From assembly GCF_015674855.1 (NCBI RefSeq), contig NZ_JADMLG010000005.1:372001-436000 (forward strand): a stretch of 64,000 bases of DNA. Direction: 5' to 3'. Source of the stretch: Nocardia bovistercoris. GTDB taxonomy: Bacteria; Actinomycetota; Actinomycetes; Mycobacteriales; Mycobacteriaceae. The position numbers and the translations under genes were made by a program. Shown piece by piece: positions 9,894 through 18,032 of the stretch (within the stretch, counting starts at the first letter, position 1; the number at the start of each line of letters is the position of its first letter). The notes beneath the pieces are model-generated. The model was not told the origin of the DNA and did not search any database. It saw nothing but the letters and a program-made list of their open reading frames with translations.

Positions 9894-9985
9894 TGCTCAC
9901 ACCTCCCTCTGCTCGTGCACTCAGCATACGGACGCGACAGGCAATCGCGATATCTCCAATTGATCGGTTTGCCGAGGTAACAGGC

Positions 9986-10870
9986 TCAGGCGCCGGTTTC
10001 GGCGGCGCGGCGGTAGCCGCGGATGGCGGGGTAGGCGAAGGCGGCTACGAGGCCGACGGTCCAGGCGACGGTTTTCCAGAGGGGTTCGGCTACGGGGCCG
10101 CCGTAGGACAGGCCGCGCATGGCGTCGATGGCGCAGCTCATGGGTTGGTTCTCGACTACGTCCTGAAGCCAGGTGGGGTAGGCCGTGACGGGGACGAAGC
10201 CGGTGTTGAAGAACATCAGCAGGGTGTTGAAGATGCTGACGAGGCTGACCAGCATCACGCCCTCGGTGATGGTTGCCAATGCGGTGACCAGGACCGCGAA
10301 GCCGACGCCGAAGAGTACGGGGATGCCGATCATGGCCAGTGCGGCAAGGACGCCCTGGTCGAAGCGGAAGCCGATGACGAAACCGACCGCGATCACGAAC
10401 AGGGTGGTGATCAGGACGCGGACCGCCTCGGCAAGGAGGCGGCCGGTGAGGCCCGCGGCGCGGTGCACGGGCATGGTCCAGAAGCGGCCGAGCAGTCCGG
10501 TGGCCTTCTCGACCTTGAAGCCGAGCGCGCTCACCACCGCGCCCGCCATCGCCGCGACCAGGGTGATCATCGGCACCTGGCCGTAGACGGCGGGTTTGCC
10601 GGTGGCGTCGCCGATCGCGTCGCCGAGCACGACGTGGAACATCAGCAGGGTGACGGCCGGGTACAGGATGGTCTGGATGGTGGTCGCCGGATCGCGCGCC
10701 CACCCGTAGAGCAGCCGCTTGCACTGCACGAGACTGTGCGAGACCCAGGTGCCGAACGCGCCCTCCCCTCGCGGATCGGTGACCACGGGCAGCGGTTCCC
10801 GATGCACCGTCGCGGCGTCGGACGTCACGGTGTCCTCCGTACTCTCGTTCATGACCGCCGCTTTGTTCAT
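9986..10870 (-). CDS. ABC-2 type exporter permease (DrrB/DrrC-like)
   Basis: A 294-residue membrane protein with about six hydrophobic segments, such as TILYPAVTLLMFHVVLGDAI and a conserved NTGFVPVTAYPTWLQDVVENQPMS before the last helices, typical of daunorubicin-type permeases. I chose ATG 10870 (MNKAAVMNE) because it overlaps the upstream permease stop as ATGA; the longer frame is an extension into that gene. It presumably pairs with the next permease and the ATPase to export a lipid, peptide or drug. Export of the NRPS product is possible but not shown. Confidence 0.88.
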   Translation of the reverse strand: MNKAAVMNESTEDTVTSDAATVHREPLPVVTDPRGEGAFGTWVSHSLVQCKRLLYGWARDPATTIQTILYPAVTLLMFHVVLGDAIGDATGKPAVYGQVPMITLVAAMAGAVVSALGFKVEKATGLLGRFWTMPVHRAAGLTGRLLAEAVRVLITTLFVIAVGFVIGFRFDQGVLAALAMIGIPVLFGVGFAVLVTALATITEGVMLVSLVSIFNTLLMFFNTGFVPVTAYPTWLQDVVENQPMSCAIDAMRGLSYGGPVAEPLWKTVAWTVGLVAAFAYPAIRGYRRAAETGA

Positions 10871-11691
10871 GACCGCCTCACACTCGCCCACACCGCGAAC
10901 GGGATGAACACGATCGTCAACCCGCCGAGCCACAGCAACGGAACCCACAGCACCTGCCAACTCACTCCGTCGGCGGCCATGTCACGCATGGCGAAGGAGA
11001 ACTGGGAGATGGGCTGGTTCCGCACGAACGGCCTTATCCATTCGGGGAAATTCGCTTCGGGCACGAACCCGCAGGACAGCATGCCGAAGATGATGGTCGG
11101 CAGCGTCAACGCCTGACTCAGCGATTCCGGGCTCTTGGTCAGGCTGCCGAGTCCGTCGGCGCCGATCGCGAGCACGGTGCCGACCGCGAGGGAGAACGCG
11201 CAGAACAGCGCGGCCTGCCCCCAGCCCGCGTGGAACCGGAAGCCGATCATGTGCCCGAACAGCAGCGCGCCGGTGAGCGAGGTGCACGACCTGACCAGTC
11301 CGGCGCTGATGCGCGCCGAGAGCGGGACCAGCGCGCCGATGGGCATGGTCTGCAACCGGGTGCTGAGTCCGGTGAGCGCTTCGAAGGCCGAAAGCTGGGC
11401 GTTCGACATCATGGTGAACGCCATGGTCTGCAACACGATGACCGGCATGACGAACTGTGCGTAGTCGATGCCCTGGAACTTCATCACGAACCGCAGCGGC
11501 AGGTAGAAGCCGAGGGTGAAGACCAGCGGGGTGACGAACGCGACGATCAGTTCGCCCTTGGTGGCCATGGTCCACACGACGCGCCCGGTGAGCGCCCGCC
11601 ACTGCGCGAAGGAGGACGGGTGCGCCACCGGAAGGTCGGCGAACAGGGTGGCGGTCTCGGAGTCGGGGCGCTCGCTGGTCGCGGCGGTCAT
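10867..11691 (-). CDS. ABC-2 type exporter permease (DrrB-like)
   Basis: A 274-residue membrane protein with about six transmembrane segments and the same FVPEANFPEWIRPFVRNQPIS pattern near the C-terminus as its neighbour, so the two probably form the heterodimeric channel. It starts at ATG 11691, overlapping the ATPase stop by four bases. The middle gene of a tightly coupled three-gene operon. Confidence 0.9.
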   Translation of the reverse strand: MTAATSERPDSETATLFADLPVAHPSSFAQWRALTGRVVWTMATKGELIVAFVTPLVFTLGFYLPLRFVMKFQGIDYAQFVMPVIVLQTMAFTMMSNAQLSAFEALTGLSTRLQTMPIGALVPLSARISAGLVRSCTSLTGALLFGHMIGFRFHAGWGQAALFCAFSLAVGTVLAIGADGLGSLTKSPESLSQALTLPTIIFGMLSCGFVPEANFPEWIRPFVRNQPISQFSFAMRDMAADGVSWQVLWVPLLWLGGLTIVFIPFAVWASVRRS

Positions 11692-12659
11692 GCGTGGCCG
11701 CCCGAATGGCCGGTGATGGACAGGAACACGTCGTCGAGGGAGGGTCTGCGCAATCCGATGTCGGCTAGGTCGACGCCGACGTAGTCGAGTCGGCGCAGCG
11801 CTTCGGCGAGGGTGGCCGCGCCGTCGGGGGCCGGGATGGACAGCCGGTCGGCGCCGTCGAGGTCGGCGAGCACCGCGGCCGGGACCAGGTCGCCGAGCGC
11901 GTCGGCGGCGCGCTGCAGGTGGGTCGGGTCGAGCGGGACGATCTCGCAGTAGCTGCCGCCGGTCTTCTCCTTGAGTTCGTCGGCGGTGCCTTCGGCGATG
12001 ACCGTGCCCTTGTCGATGACGATGATGCGGTCGCTGAGGATGTCGGCTTCCTCGAGGTACTGGGTGGTCAGCAGCACGGTGATGCCCTGCGCCTTGAGGA
12101 TCTGCACGAGATCCCAGACGCCCTGGCGGCTGCGCGGATCGAGTCCGGTGGTCGGCTCGTCGAGGAAGACCACCTCGGGGCGCACCACGAGTCCGCAGGC
12201 GATGTCGACGCGTCTGCGCATGCCGCCGGAGTAGTTGCGCACCGCGCGGCGGCCCGCGCTCACCAGGTCGAATTGCTCGAGCAGGTCGTCAGCGCGGCGG
12301 CGGGCGACGGGTTTGCGCAGGCCCATGAGGCGGCCGAACAGTTCCAGGTTCTCGCGGCCGGACAGGTTCTCGTCCAGCGCGGCGTACTGTCCGGTCATCA
12401 TGATCGAGCGGCGCACGCCCGCCGGGTCGGTGCGCACGTCGTGTCCGGCGACGGTGGCGGTTCCCGAGTCGGGACGCAGCAGGGTCGACAGGATCTTCAC
12501 CGTGGTGGTCTTGCCCGCGCCGTTGGGGCCGAGGATGCCGAGCACGGTGGCCTTGGCCGCGGTGAAACTGATGCCGCGCAACGCGTGGACCTCGCCGAAG
12601 GATTTACGGACGTCGGTCACGGTCACCGCGGGCGACTCTGCTTGGTTCTGGCTCGGCAT
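11688..12659 (-). CDS. ABC exporter ATPase (DrrA-like)
   Basis: A 323-residue nucleotide-binding protein. Walker A is GPNGAGKTT (about residue 46), the signature is NYSGGMRRRVDIA, and Walker B is VVFLDEPTTGLDPRSR, followed by the switch region TTQYLEEAD. The C-terminal extension with LRRPSLDDVFLSITGHSG is the hallmark of DrrA-type drug/lipid exporter ATPases. I use ATG 12659 because the TTG one codon upstream would sit on top of the GGAGA ribosome-binding site. First gene of the exporter operon. Confidence 0.93.
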   Translation of the reverse strand: MPSQNQAESPAVTVTDVRKSFGEVHALRGISFTAAKATVLGILGPNGAGKTTTVKILSTLLRPDSGTATVAGHDVRTDPAGVRRSIMMTGQYAALDENLSGRENLELFGRLMGLRKPVARRRADDLLEQFDLVSAGRRAVRNYSGGMRRRVDIACGLVVRPEVVFLDEPTTGLDPRSRQGVWDLVQILKAQGITVLLTTQYLEEADILSDRIIVIDKGTVIAEGTADELKEKTGGSYCEIVPLDPTHLQRAADALGDLVPAAVLADLDGADRLSIPAPDGAATLAEALRRLDYVGVDLADIGLRRPSLDDVFLSITGHSGGHA

Positions 12660-12835
12660 CAACTCTCCACTATCGGCCGGGTACGGCGATCTCGCCGGGC
12701 CGCACCGCAGTGTGCGCGCCCTCCGGTGGAGATCGGACCGCTCGGCGTGATGTTACCGGCCCGCCGACGGGGAACGGGCAGACCGTCGCGATGGATCGGG
12801 GAGACCGTTCCGATCCCACTGGAACGCCGATCAAC

Positions 12836-12851
12836 TGTGGTATTGATCACA
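12836..12851. promoter_or_regulatory. CRP/FNR-type binding site
   Basis: TGTGG-TATTGA-TCACA matches the actinobacterial CRP consensus TGTGA-N6-TCACA at nine of ten fixed positions. It lies about 180 bases before the exporter start and 97 bases before the candidate -35 of the rightward promoter. Confidence 0.4.
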
Positions 12852-12932
12852 TTTTTCCAGGCCGTCGGTAGTGCCTGTGAATCATCGCTGGTCCGGCCGT
12901 CACAGGGGCAGCGCAAGGGCGGCGATGATGTC

Positions 12933-12960
12933 TTGTCGGGTCCGGCTCGCCGCCCATAAT
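12933..12960 (+). promoter_or_regulatory. Candidate promoter of the ALDH gene
   Basis: TTGTCG (12933-12938) and CATAAT (12955-12960) are separated by 16 bases and point right. Transcription would begin near 12967, just before the strong AAGGAGGGG site. Confidence 0.4.
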
Positions 12961-13051
12961 CTGCAAGGAGGGGAATTGATGTACTCACTCGTCGGCGGGG
13001 TCGCCGCACAGCGGGTGAGTGCCAGGGCGGGGAGACTGCGAAGAGGTGATC

Positions 13052-14578
13052 ATGACCGAGTCAACGCAGCCACGAGTGGCGCTGTTTCCGGGCGGGGCGG
13101 CCAGATCCGAAGTCCTTACTTCCTACGATCCTCGCACCGGGGAAGTCGTGGGAAGCTACGCCGTGATGGGCGCGAACGAGATCAATCGCACGGTTCGCGC
13201 CGCTCGATCGGCCGAAAAATGGTGGAGCGAACTAGGTTTCAGCGCCCGCAAGCGCCTGCTGCTGGAATGGAAGCGTGGCATCGCAAGGCGGGCAAGCGAA
13301 TTGGTCGACCTCATCTGCGAGGAAACCGGAAAACCGGAGGCGGACGCGGTGATCGAGGTGATGCTCGCCGTCGAGAACCTCGACTGGGCCGCGCGCAACG
13401 CCGCGCGTTCCCTGCGCCGCCGCGGCCTCGGGTCGAGCTGGCTCACCCGCAACCAGAAGGCTTCGGTCGGGTACCTGCCGCTCGGCGTCATCGGCGTACT
13501 CGGCCCTTGGAACAACCCGGTTTTCACGCCGATGGGGTCGATCGCCTACGCGATGGCAGCGGGTAACGCGGTGGTGTTCAAGCCGCACGAACTCACCACC
13601 GGCGTCGGAGTGTGGTTGGCGGAGAGCTGGAGTCGGGTCGCGCCCGAACAGCCCGTGCTCCAGGTGGTCACCGGGGACAAGGTTACCGGTTCCGCACTGT
13701 GCCGCGCCAAGGTCGACAAGATCGCCTACTCCGGCTCGGAAACAGGTGCGCACGAGGTGATCTCCCTGTGCGCGCAGACCATGACACCGGTCGTCGTCGA
13801 ACACGGCGGCAAGGGAGCGATGGTCGTGCACGTGGACGCGGTGCTCGACGATGCCGCCGAGGCAGCGGTTTTCGGCGCCATGGCCAATGCGGGCCAGAAC
13901 CCCACCGGAATCCAGCGCGTCTACGTCGCGGACTCGGTGTACGACAACTTCCTCGAACTCGTGGTCGATCAGACGAAGCGGCTGCGCCCCGGCGCGGACA
14001 AGCGCGCTTCCTACGGCCCGATGGTGCTGGAATCACAGGTCGACGTGGTGCGCAAACAGGTGCGCGATGCCCTCGCGCACGGCGGCAGAGCCGTTGTCGG
14101 AGGCATGGATTCGATCCGCGAACCGTATATCGAGCCGATCGTGCTCGTCGAGGTCCCCGAGGAGAGCACCGCCGTCACCGGCGAGGCCATCGGCCCCGTG
14201 CTGATCGTGAACCGGGTGGCGACCATGGAGGAGGCCGCGGAACGAATCAACGCCACCGGCAACGGGATCGCGGTCTCGGTGTTCACCCGCGACGTGCACA
14301 GCGTCGACACCTTCGCCGAACGGCTGCGCGTCGGCGTGGTGACGATCAACTCCTCGACCGCTTACACCAGCATCCCCGCGCTGCCGTTCGGCGGCGTCGG
14401 CGAATACGGGCAGGGGCACAGTCACGGCGAACTCGGACTCCGCGAGTTCTCCCGCACGCTCGCGGTGGCGCGCAAGCAATACCGGGCCCCGGTGAACCTG
14501 TCCACATTCGACCGCCATCCCAGGCACCTGCGCTTCGCCAAGAGCATGTTCCGACTACGCCACGCCCACCGCGCGTGA
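13052..14578 (+). CDS. Aldehyde dehydrogenase family protein lacking the catalytic Cys
   Basis: A 508-residue member of the ALDH superfamily, complete in length. The cofactor-binding core (GPWNNPVFTPMGSIAYAMAAGNAVVFKPHE) and the base-Glu region VVVEHGGKGAMVV are present. The family's nucleophile lies in the pattern NAGQxCxxxxRVYV; here it reads NAGQNPTGIQRVYV, with Pro in place of Cys. The NAD-binding loop TGSTxVG is also altered, to SGSETGAHE. The protein is therefore probably unable to oxidise aldehydes by the normal thiohemiacetal route; it could be a pseudoenzyme, a structural partner or an enzyme of different chemistry. I start at ATG 13052 after AGAGGTG; an in-frame GTG at 13019 has no good site. 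It is divergent from the exporter. Confidence 0.88.
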   Translation: MTESTQPRVALFPGGAARSEVLTSYDPRTGEVVGSYAVMGANEINRTVRAARSAEKWWSELGFSARKRLLLEWKRGIARRASELVDLICEETGKPEADAVIEVMLAVENLDWAARNAARSLRRRGLGSSWLTRNQKASVGYLPLGVIGVLGPWNNPVFTPMGSIAYAMAAGNAVVFKPHELTTGVGVWLAESWSRVAPEQPVLQVVTGDKVTGSALCRAKVDKIAYSGSETGAHEVISLCAQTMTPVVVEHGGKGAMVVHVDAVLDDAAEAAVFGAMANAGQNPTGIQRVYVADSVYDNFLELVVDQTKRLRPGADKRASYGPMVLESQVDVVRKQVRDALAHGGRAVVGGMDSIREPYIEPIVLVEVPEESTAVTGEAIGPVLIVNRVATMEEAAERINATGNGIAVSVFTRDVHSVDTFAERLRVGVVTINSSTAYTSIPALPFGGVGEYGQGHSHGELGLREFSRTLAVARKQYRAPVNLSTFDRHPRHLRFAKSMFRLRHAHRA

Positions 14579-14624
14579 ATTCAGCCGAGTAGAACGGCTG
14601 TGAACTCAGCCGAGTAGAACGGCT
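14575..14624. repeat. Duplicated 25-base hairpin at the ALDH/TetR convergent ends
   Basis: Two tandem 25-base copies (14575-14599 and 14600-14624) differ at one base. Each carries AGCCG-N7-CGGCT, a small hairpin that could terminate both converging genes. The ALDH stop falls in the first copy and the regulator's last codons in the second. Confidence 0.8.
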
Positions 14625-15832
14625 TCCATCAGCGCGGTGACGCGGGCCAGTTGCGCCGGGCGGGCGTCGAATCGGACCAGTCGGCCGACATCGATGATCT
14701 GCCCGATGGCGGCGTGCACCCGGAAACGCGCTTCGGTCGGGTCGCCGTCGAGGAGGTTGGCCCACTCCTGCACGTTCTGGCGTTGGATGGCGCGGAGTTT
14801 GTGCTGTTCGGCCGGTGGCAGATTGCTGAACTCGGCGTAGTAGACGGGCATGATCTCCGGCATCGCGAAGGTCAGCCTGGCTTGGCGCTGCGCGATGCCG
14901 CGCACCGCGTCGGGGCGGTTGGTCGCCTCGGCGAGCGCTTCGGTGATGGCCATCGCGACGCGGTCGCCGGTGCGGTAGAAGGCCGCGGCGAGCAGGTCGG
15001 ATTTGCTGGTGAAGTATCGGTAGACGCTGGAGGCGTTGATGCCGACGGCCGCGCCGATCTCCTCGATGCTTGCCTCGTGGTAGCCCTGCCTGCCGAAGAT
15101 CTTGATGGCCTCGGTGAGCAGCTGTTCGCGTTTCGAGGTGACGGGCAGGCCCTTGACGACCGGGCCGGGTTCGGGCGGCGGCGGGGCGGGCGGCAGTTCG
15201 AGGCGGACCAGCGCGCCGCACATCCGCCGCATCAGCGGCAGCAGCTTGGCGCCGGAGAGCGCGGTGCGGTGCGCGGAGATGCTGGCGACGGCGCTGAGCA
15301 CCGAGGCGGCGAGCATGGCGATGTCCTCGGGCGGGGTGTCCGGGCGCAGTCGCGCGATGGGCGCGGCCACGGTGGCGTTGAGGTCGTCGTAGATCTTGCG
15401 GATGCGCACGCGGTCCTCGCGCTCGAGGTAGCGCCGCTCCCAGCGGTAGAGGCCCGCTTCGCGGCGGATCTCGATGGTGTGTTCGCACAGCGACTTGATC
15501 AGCGCGTCGAGTCGCGGTTCGGGGTCGAGGGTGCTGTCGTCGGCGGCGCGCGCGACGTCGAGCAGGTGCCGCGCGCCTTCTTCGGCGGCGGCCACCAGCA
15601 GGGCGTATTTGTTGGCGAAGTGCCGGTACAGCGCCGGTCCCGAGATGCCGACCTCGGCGGCGATCTCGTCGACGCCGACCGGGTAGTAGCCGCGTTCGCT
15701 GAACGCGCGCGCGGCCGCACGCACGATCTGCACCTTGCGGTCCTTGGGGCGCCGACGCACCGCCTTGCTGGCGTCCGCCGCCGGATCGGGGCGCGCGGGC
15801 GCGAGTTCGACCTCGCTGCGATCCGCGACCAT
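14606..15832 (-). CDS. TetR-family regulator with two HTH domains
   Basis: A 408-residue protein made of two consecutive TetR units, about twice the usual length. The first HTH (about residues 32-75) reads QIVRAAARAFSERGYYPVGV with PALYRHFANKYALLVAA. The second (about 235-280) reads LLTEAIKIFGRQGYHEASIE with SSVYRYFTSKSDLLAAA. Each is followed by its own ligand/dimerization region, and a Pro-rich linker separates the halves. It is divergent from an enoyl-CoA hydratase/isomerase gene, and a cluster of GTCAAC half-sites lies between them, so it probably represses its neighbour and itself, possibly in response to an acyl-CoA. ATG 15832 follows GGAG at eight bases. The ligand is unknown. Confidence 0.9.
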   Translation of the reverse strand: MVADRSEVELAPARPDPAADASKAVRRRPKDRKVQIVRAAARAFSERGYYPVGVDEIAAEVGISGPALYRHFANKYALLVAAAEEGARHLLDVARAADDSTLDPEPRLDALIKSLCEHTIEIRREAGLYRWERRYLEREDRVRIRKIYDDLNATVAAPIARLRPDTPPEDIAMLAASVLSAVASISAHRTALSGAKLLPLMRRMCGALVRLELPPAPPPPEPGPVVKGLPVTSKREQLLTEAIKIFGRQGYHEASIEEIGAAVGINASSVYRYFTSKSDLLAAAFYRTGDRVAMAITEALAEATNRPDAVRGIAQRQARLTFAMPEIMPVYYAEFSNLPPAEQHKLRAIQRQNVQEWANLLDGDPTEARFRVHAAIGQIIDVGRLVRFDARPAQLARVTALMEAVLLG

Positions 15833-15885
15833 CCATCACTCCGTTCCGGGACCCCTCGGGTCGGTATGGGCGCCTGTTCCTCGTT

Positions 15886-15938
15886 GTTGACAGCGCCCGA
15901 CAAGTCAACCTAAGTTAACCACAATTCGCAATGTCAAC
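15886..15938. promoter_or_regulatory. GTCAAC half-site array, likely TetR operator
   Basis: The hexamer occurs as GTTGAC (15886-15891), GTCAAC (15904-15909) and GTCAAC (15933-15938), with a near copy GTTAAC (15914-15919). The 16-base stretch 15904-15919 is an imperfect palindrome. Its AT-rich character stands out from the surrounding GC-rich DNA. Confidence 0.5.
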
Positions 15939-15986
15939 CATCATTCGTATTGCGATGCCGGTCCAACGGCAGACCAGGAGCAGAAG

Positions 15987-16787
15987 ATGAGTACCACCGA
16001 TTCCGCCACCGCGGGCCGCTTCTCCGCCGTGCGCGACGGCAAGATCCTGCGCGTCACCATCACCAACCCGAAGCGCAAGAACGCCATCGACTACGACACC
16101 ATGGCCGCGCTCGGCGACACCTTCCTCGCCGCCGCGCAGGACCGCTCGGTCCGCGTCGTCGTGCTCACCGGCGAAGGCGGCGACTTCTGCACCGGCGCCG
16201 ACCTGTCATCCTCGGCCGCCGAAGCCGAGCGCGGCATCACCTCCGAAATGGTCATGGACGTCGCCAACCGTTTGGTGAAATCCATTGTGGACTGCCCGGT
16301 TCCGGTTGTCGCACGAATCAAGGGCGCCGCCGCGGGCGTCGGCGTCGGCGTCGCACTCGCCGCCGACCTCGTCTACGCCGACACCGACTCCTACCTGCTG
16401 CTCGCCTTCATCAATATCGGCCTGATGCCCGACGGCGGCGCCGCCGCCATGGTCGCCGCGGCTGCCGGACGCCCCCTGGCCGCGGAAATGGCGCTGCTCG
16501 GCGAGCGACTGCCCGCCGAGGAGGCCAAGCGCTACGGGCTGTTCACCGCCGTACTCGCAGGCGAGGAACTCGATGCCAGGGTCGAGGCGGCCGCCGCGAA
16601 GCTGGCCGCCGGACCGCGCCGCGCACTCGAACTCACCAAACGCGCACTGAACGCCGCGACCCTCCCCGGACTCGACACCGCCCTCGCCGCCGAGAAGGCC
16701 GGTCAGACCGAGTTGCTGAGCTCCCCCGACTTCTTCGAAGGCGCCACCGCGATGCTCACCAAGCGCAAGGCGGTCTTCGCGGACTGA
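15987..16787 (+). CDS. Enoyl-CoA hydratase/isomerase family protein
   Basis: A 266-residue crotonase-fold protein. The acyl-CoA pocket and oxyanion hole are seen in NPKRKNAID, GEGGDFCTGADLSS and RIKGAAAGVGVGVALAADLVYA. At the position where hydratases carry the second catalytic Glu (QPEI) it has AFIN, while the Asp of MPDGG, used by PaaG/ECI-type isomerases, is kept. An isomerase-like activity therefore seems more likely than hydration, but the substrate is unknown. The start has AGGAG seven bases upstream. It is divergent from the double TetR regulator and likely under its control. Confidence 0.85.
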   Translation: MSTTDSATAGRFSAVRDGKILRVTITNPKRKNAIDYDTMAALGDTFLAAAQDRSVRVVVLTGEGGDFCTGADLSSSAAEAERGITSEMVMDVANRLVKSIVDCPVPVVARIKGAAAGVGVGVALAADLVYADTDSYLLLAFINIGLMPDGGAAAMVAAAAGRPLAAEMALLGERLPAEEAKRYGLFTAVLAGEELDARVEAAAAKLAAGPRRALELTKRALNAATLPGLDTALAAEKAGQTELLSSPDFFEGATAMLTKRKAVFAD

Positions 16788-17006
16788 GCCCCCGACGAGA
16801 CCCCCGCGCTGAGACCGGACCGTGGCCTCGGCACCGCGAGCGGCCGTCGCGCCGCACACACGACAGAACGCGGCTCGCCGCCGACCGCGCCGAAGCGAAC
16901 ACTCTCGTCCGGCGACGTACTCGCGGAACAGCGCGCGAGCGACCGCGGACCCGGTTCGCGGTCCCCACCACAACCCGCAGATTTCCTGCGACTATGTTCA
17001 TCTGCT

Positions 17007-18032
17007 ATGACATACCTGGTTACCGGAGCAACTGGGTTCATCGGTCGTTTTCTCGTCCCGCAACTGTTGCGGCGCGAGGGCGACATCCACGTCCTGGTCC
17101 GTCCCGGCATCGACTCGGCGGACCGGTTCACCTGTTGCGCCAGGGAGTGGGACGGCGGTGATCGGATCCGGCCGGTGCGCGGCGACCTCGGCGCGCCCGG
17201 CCTCGGCATCGATCCGGCGTGGACGGCCGAACATCGCGGCCGGATAGACCACATCGTCCACCTGGCGGCGAATTACGACGTCGTTGCGCGTGGGGGCGGC
17301 ACCAGGCATGTGGTCGACGTGGCGCGCGCCCTCGATGCCGGGCTGCTGCACCATGTCTCGACGGTCGAGGTGGCGGGCGCCTACGCGGGGCTGTTCACCG
17401 AGGACATGTTCGACCTCGGGCAGACGCTGGAAACGCCCGCGCAGCGCGGCAAGTTCGAAGCCGAGCGCGTCGTGCGCGAATCGAATGTCCCGTGGCGGAT
17501 CTACCGGCCTTCCATCGTGATCGGCCATTCCAGGACCGGTGAGATCGACCGGATCGACGGCCCCTACTACTTCTTCCGACTGCTGCGCATGGCCGCGCAG
17601 CTGCCGCGTCTGCTTCCGGTGCTCGTGCCGAAACTCGGTGAGACCAATATGGTTCCGGTAGATTTCGTGGCGCGCGCCCTCGACCATCTCGCGCACCGCG
17701 ACCTGCCGCCCGCCACCACATACCATCTCGTCGACCCGCGCAGACACAGCGCCGCCGAAGCGCTGAACCTGTTCGCCGACGAGGCGGGCGCACCGCATCT
17801 GGTCGAGGTCATGCCCAAACGCAGCCTGGACGTGCTGTTGCGCGTGCCCGGCGCCAAATGGCTGCTCCCCCGCGTCGGCGTGCCGCGCGACGTGCTGGCG
17901 CACAGCGAGTTCACCTGCTGGTTCGACTGCCGCCGCACCACCGCCGCGCTCGCCGACACCGATCTCGAGGTGCCGCCGCTGGCCGGGTACGCCCCGCTGA
18001 TCTGGAAGTACTGGGCGGAGAACTGGGTCTAG
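17007..18032 (+). CDS. Extended SDR / thioester-reductase-like protein with altered YxxxK
   Basis: A 341-residue Rossmann protein. It starts MTYLVTGATGFIGRFL (TGxxGxxG NAD(P) motif) and has DHIVHLAANYDV, VSTVEVAG and YRPSIVIGHSRTGEIDRIDGPYYFFRLL, as in the NAD-epimerase / fatty-acyl and thioester reductase branch. The catalytic motif normally reads PYxxxKFEAE in relatives; here it is TPAQRGKFEAE, so Lys remains but Tyr is replaced by Ala. Activity may be lost or changed. A -10-like TATGTT (16993-16998) ends eight bases before the ATG, suggesting a leaderless message. The gene converges on the esterase, and its TAG lies in a CTAG palindrome that also offers a stop to the opposite strand. Confidence 0.82.
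   Translation: MTYLVTGATGFIGRFLVPQLLRREGDIHVLVRPGIDSADRFTCCAREWDGGDRIRPVRGDLGAPGLGIDPAWTAEHRGRIDHIVHLAANYDVVARGGGTRHVVDVARALDAGLLHHVSTVEVAGAYAGLFTEDMFDLGQTLETPAQRGKFEAERVVRESNVPWRIYRPSIVIGHSRTGEIDRIDGPYYFFRLLRMAAQLPRLLPVLVPKLGETNMVPVDFVARALDHLAHRDLPPATTYHLVDPRRHSAAEALNLFADEAGAPHLVEVMPKRSLDVLLRVPGAKWLLPRVGVPRDVLAHSEFTCWFDCRRTTAALADTDLEVPPLAGYAPLIWKYWAENWV

Larger units (their letters stand above)
12660..13051. other. 392-base divergent control region between exporter and ALDH
   Basis: No gene is supported here. It contains a CRP/FNR-like palindrome (12836-12851), a sigma70-like promoter pointing right (12933-12960), and, at 12965-12981, a very strong AAGGAGGGG ribosome-binding site before an ATG that is out of frame with the downstream gene. 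A minus-strand frame through this stretch looks like noise. Confidence 0.5.

Noticed and set aside
12659..13009. A 116-codon minus-strand frame upstream of the ABC ATPase
   Set aside because: Its composition looks like untranslated DNA, and it overlaps the promoter elements of the divergent gene.
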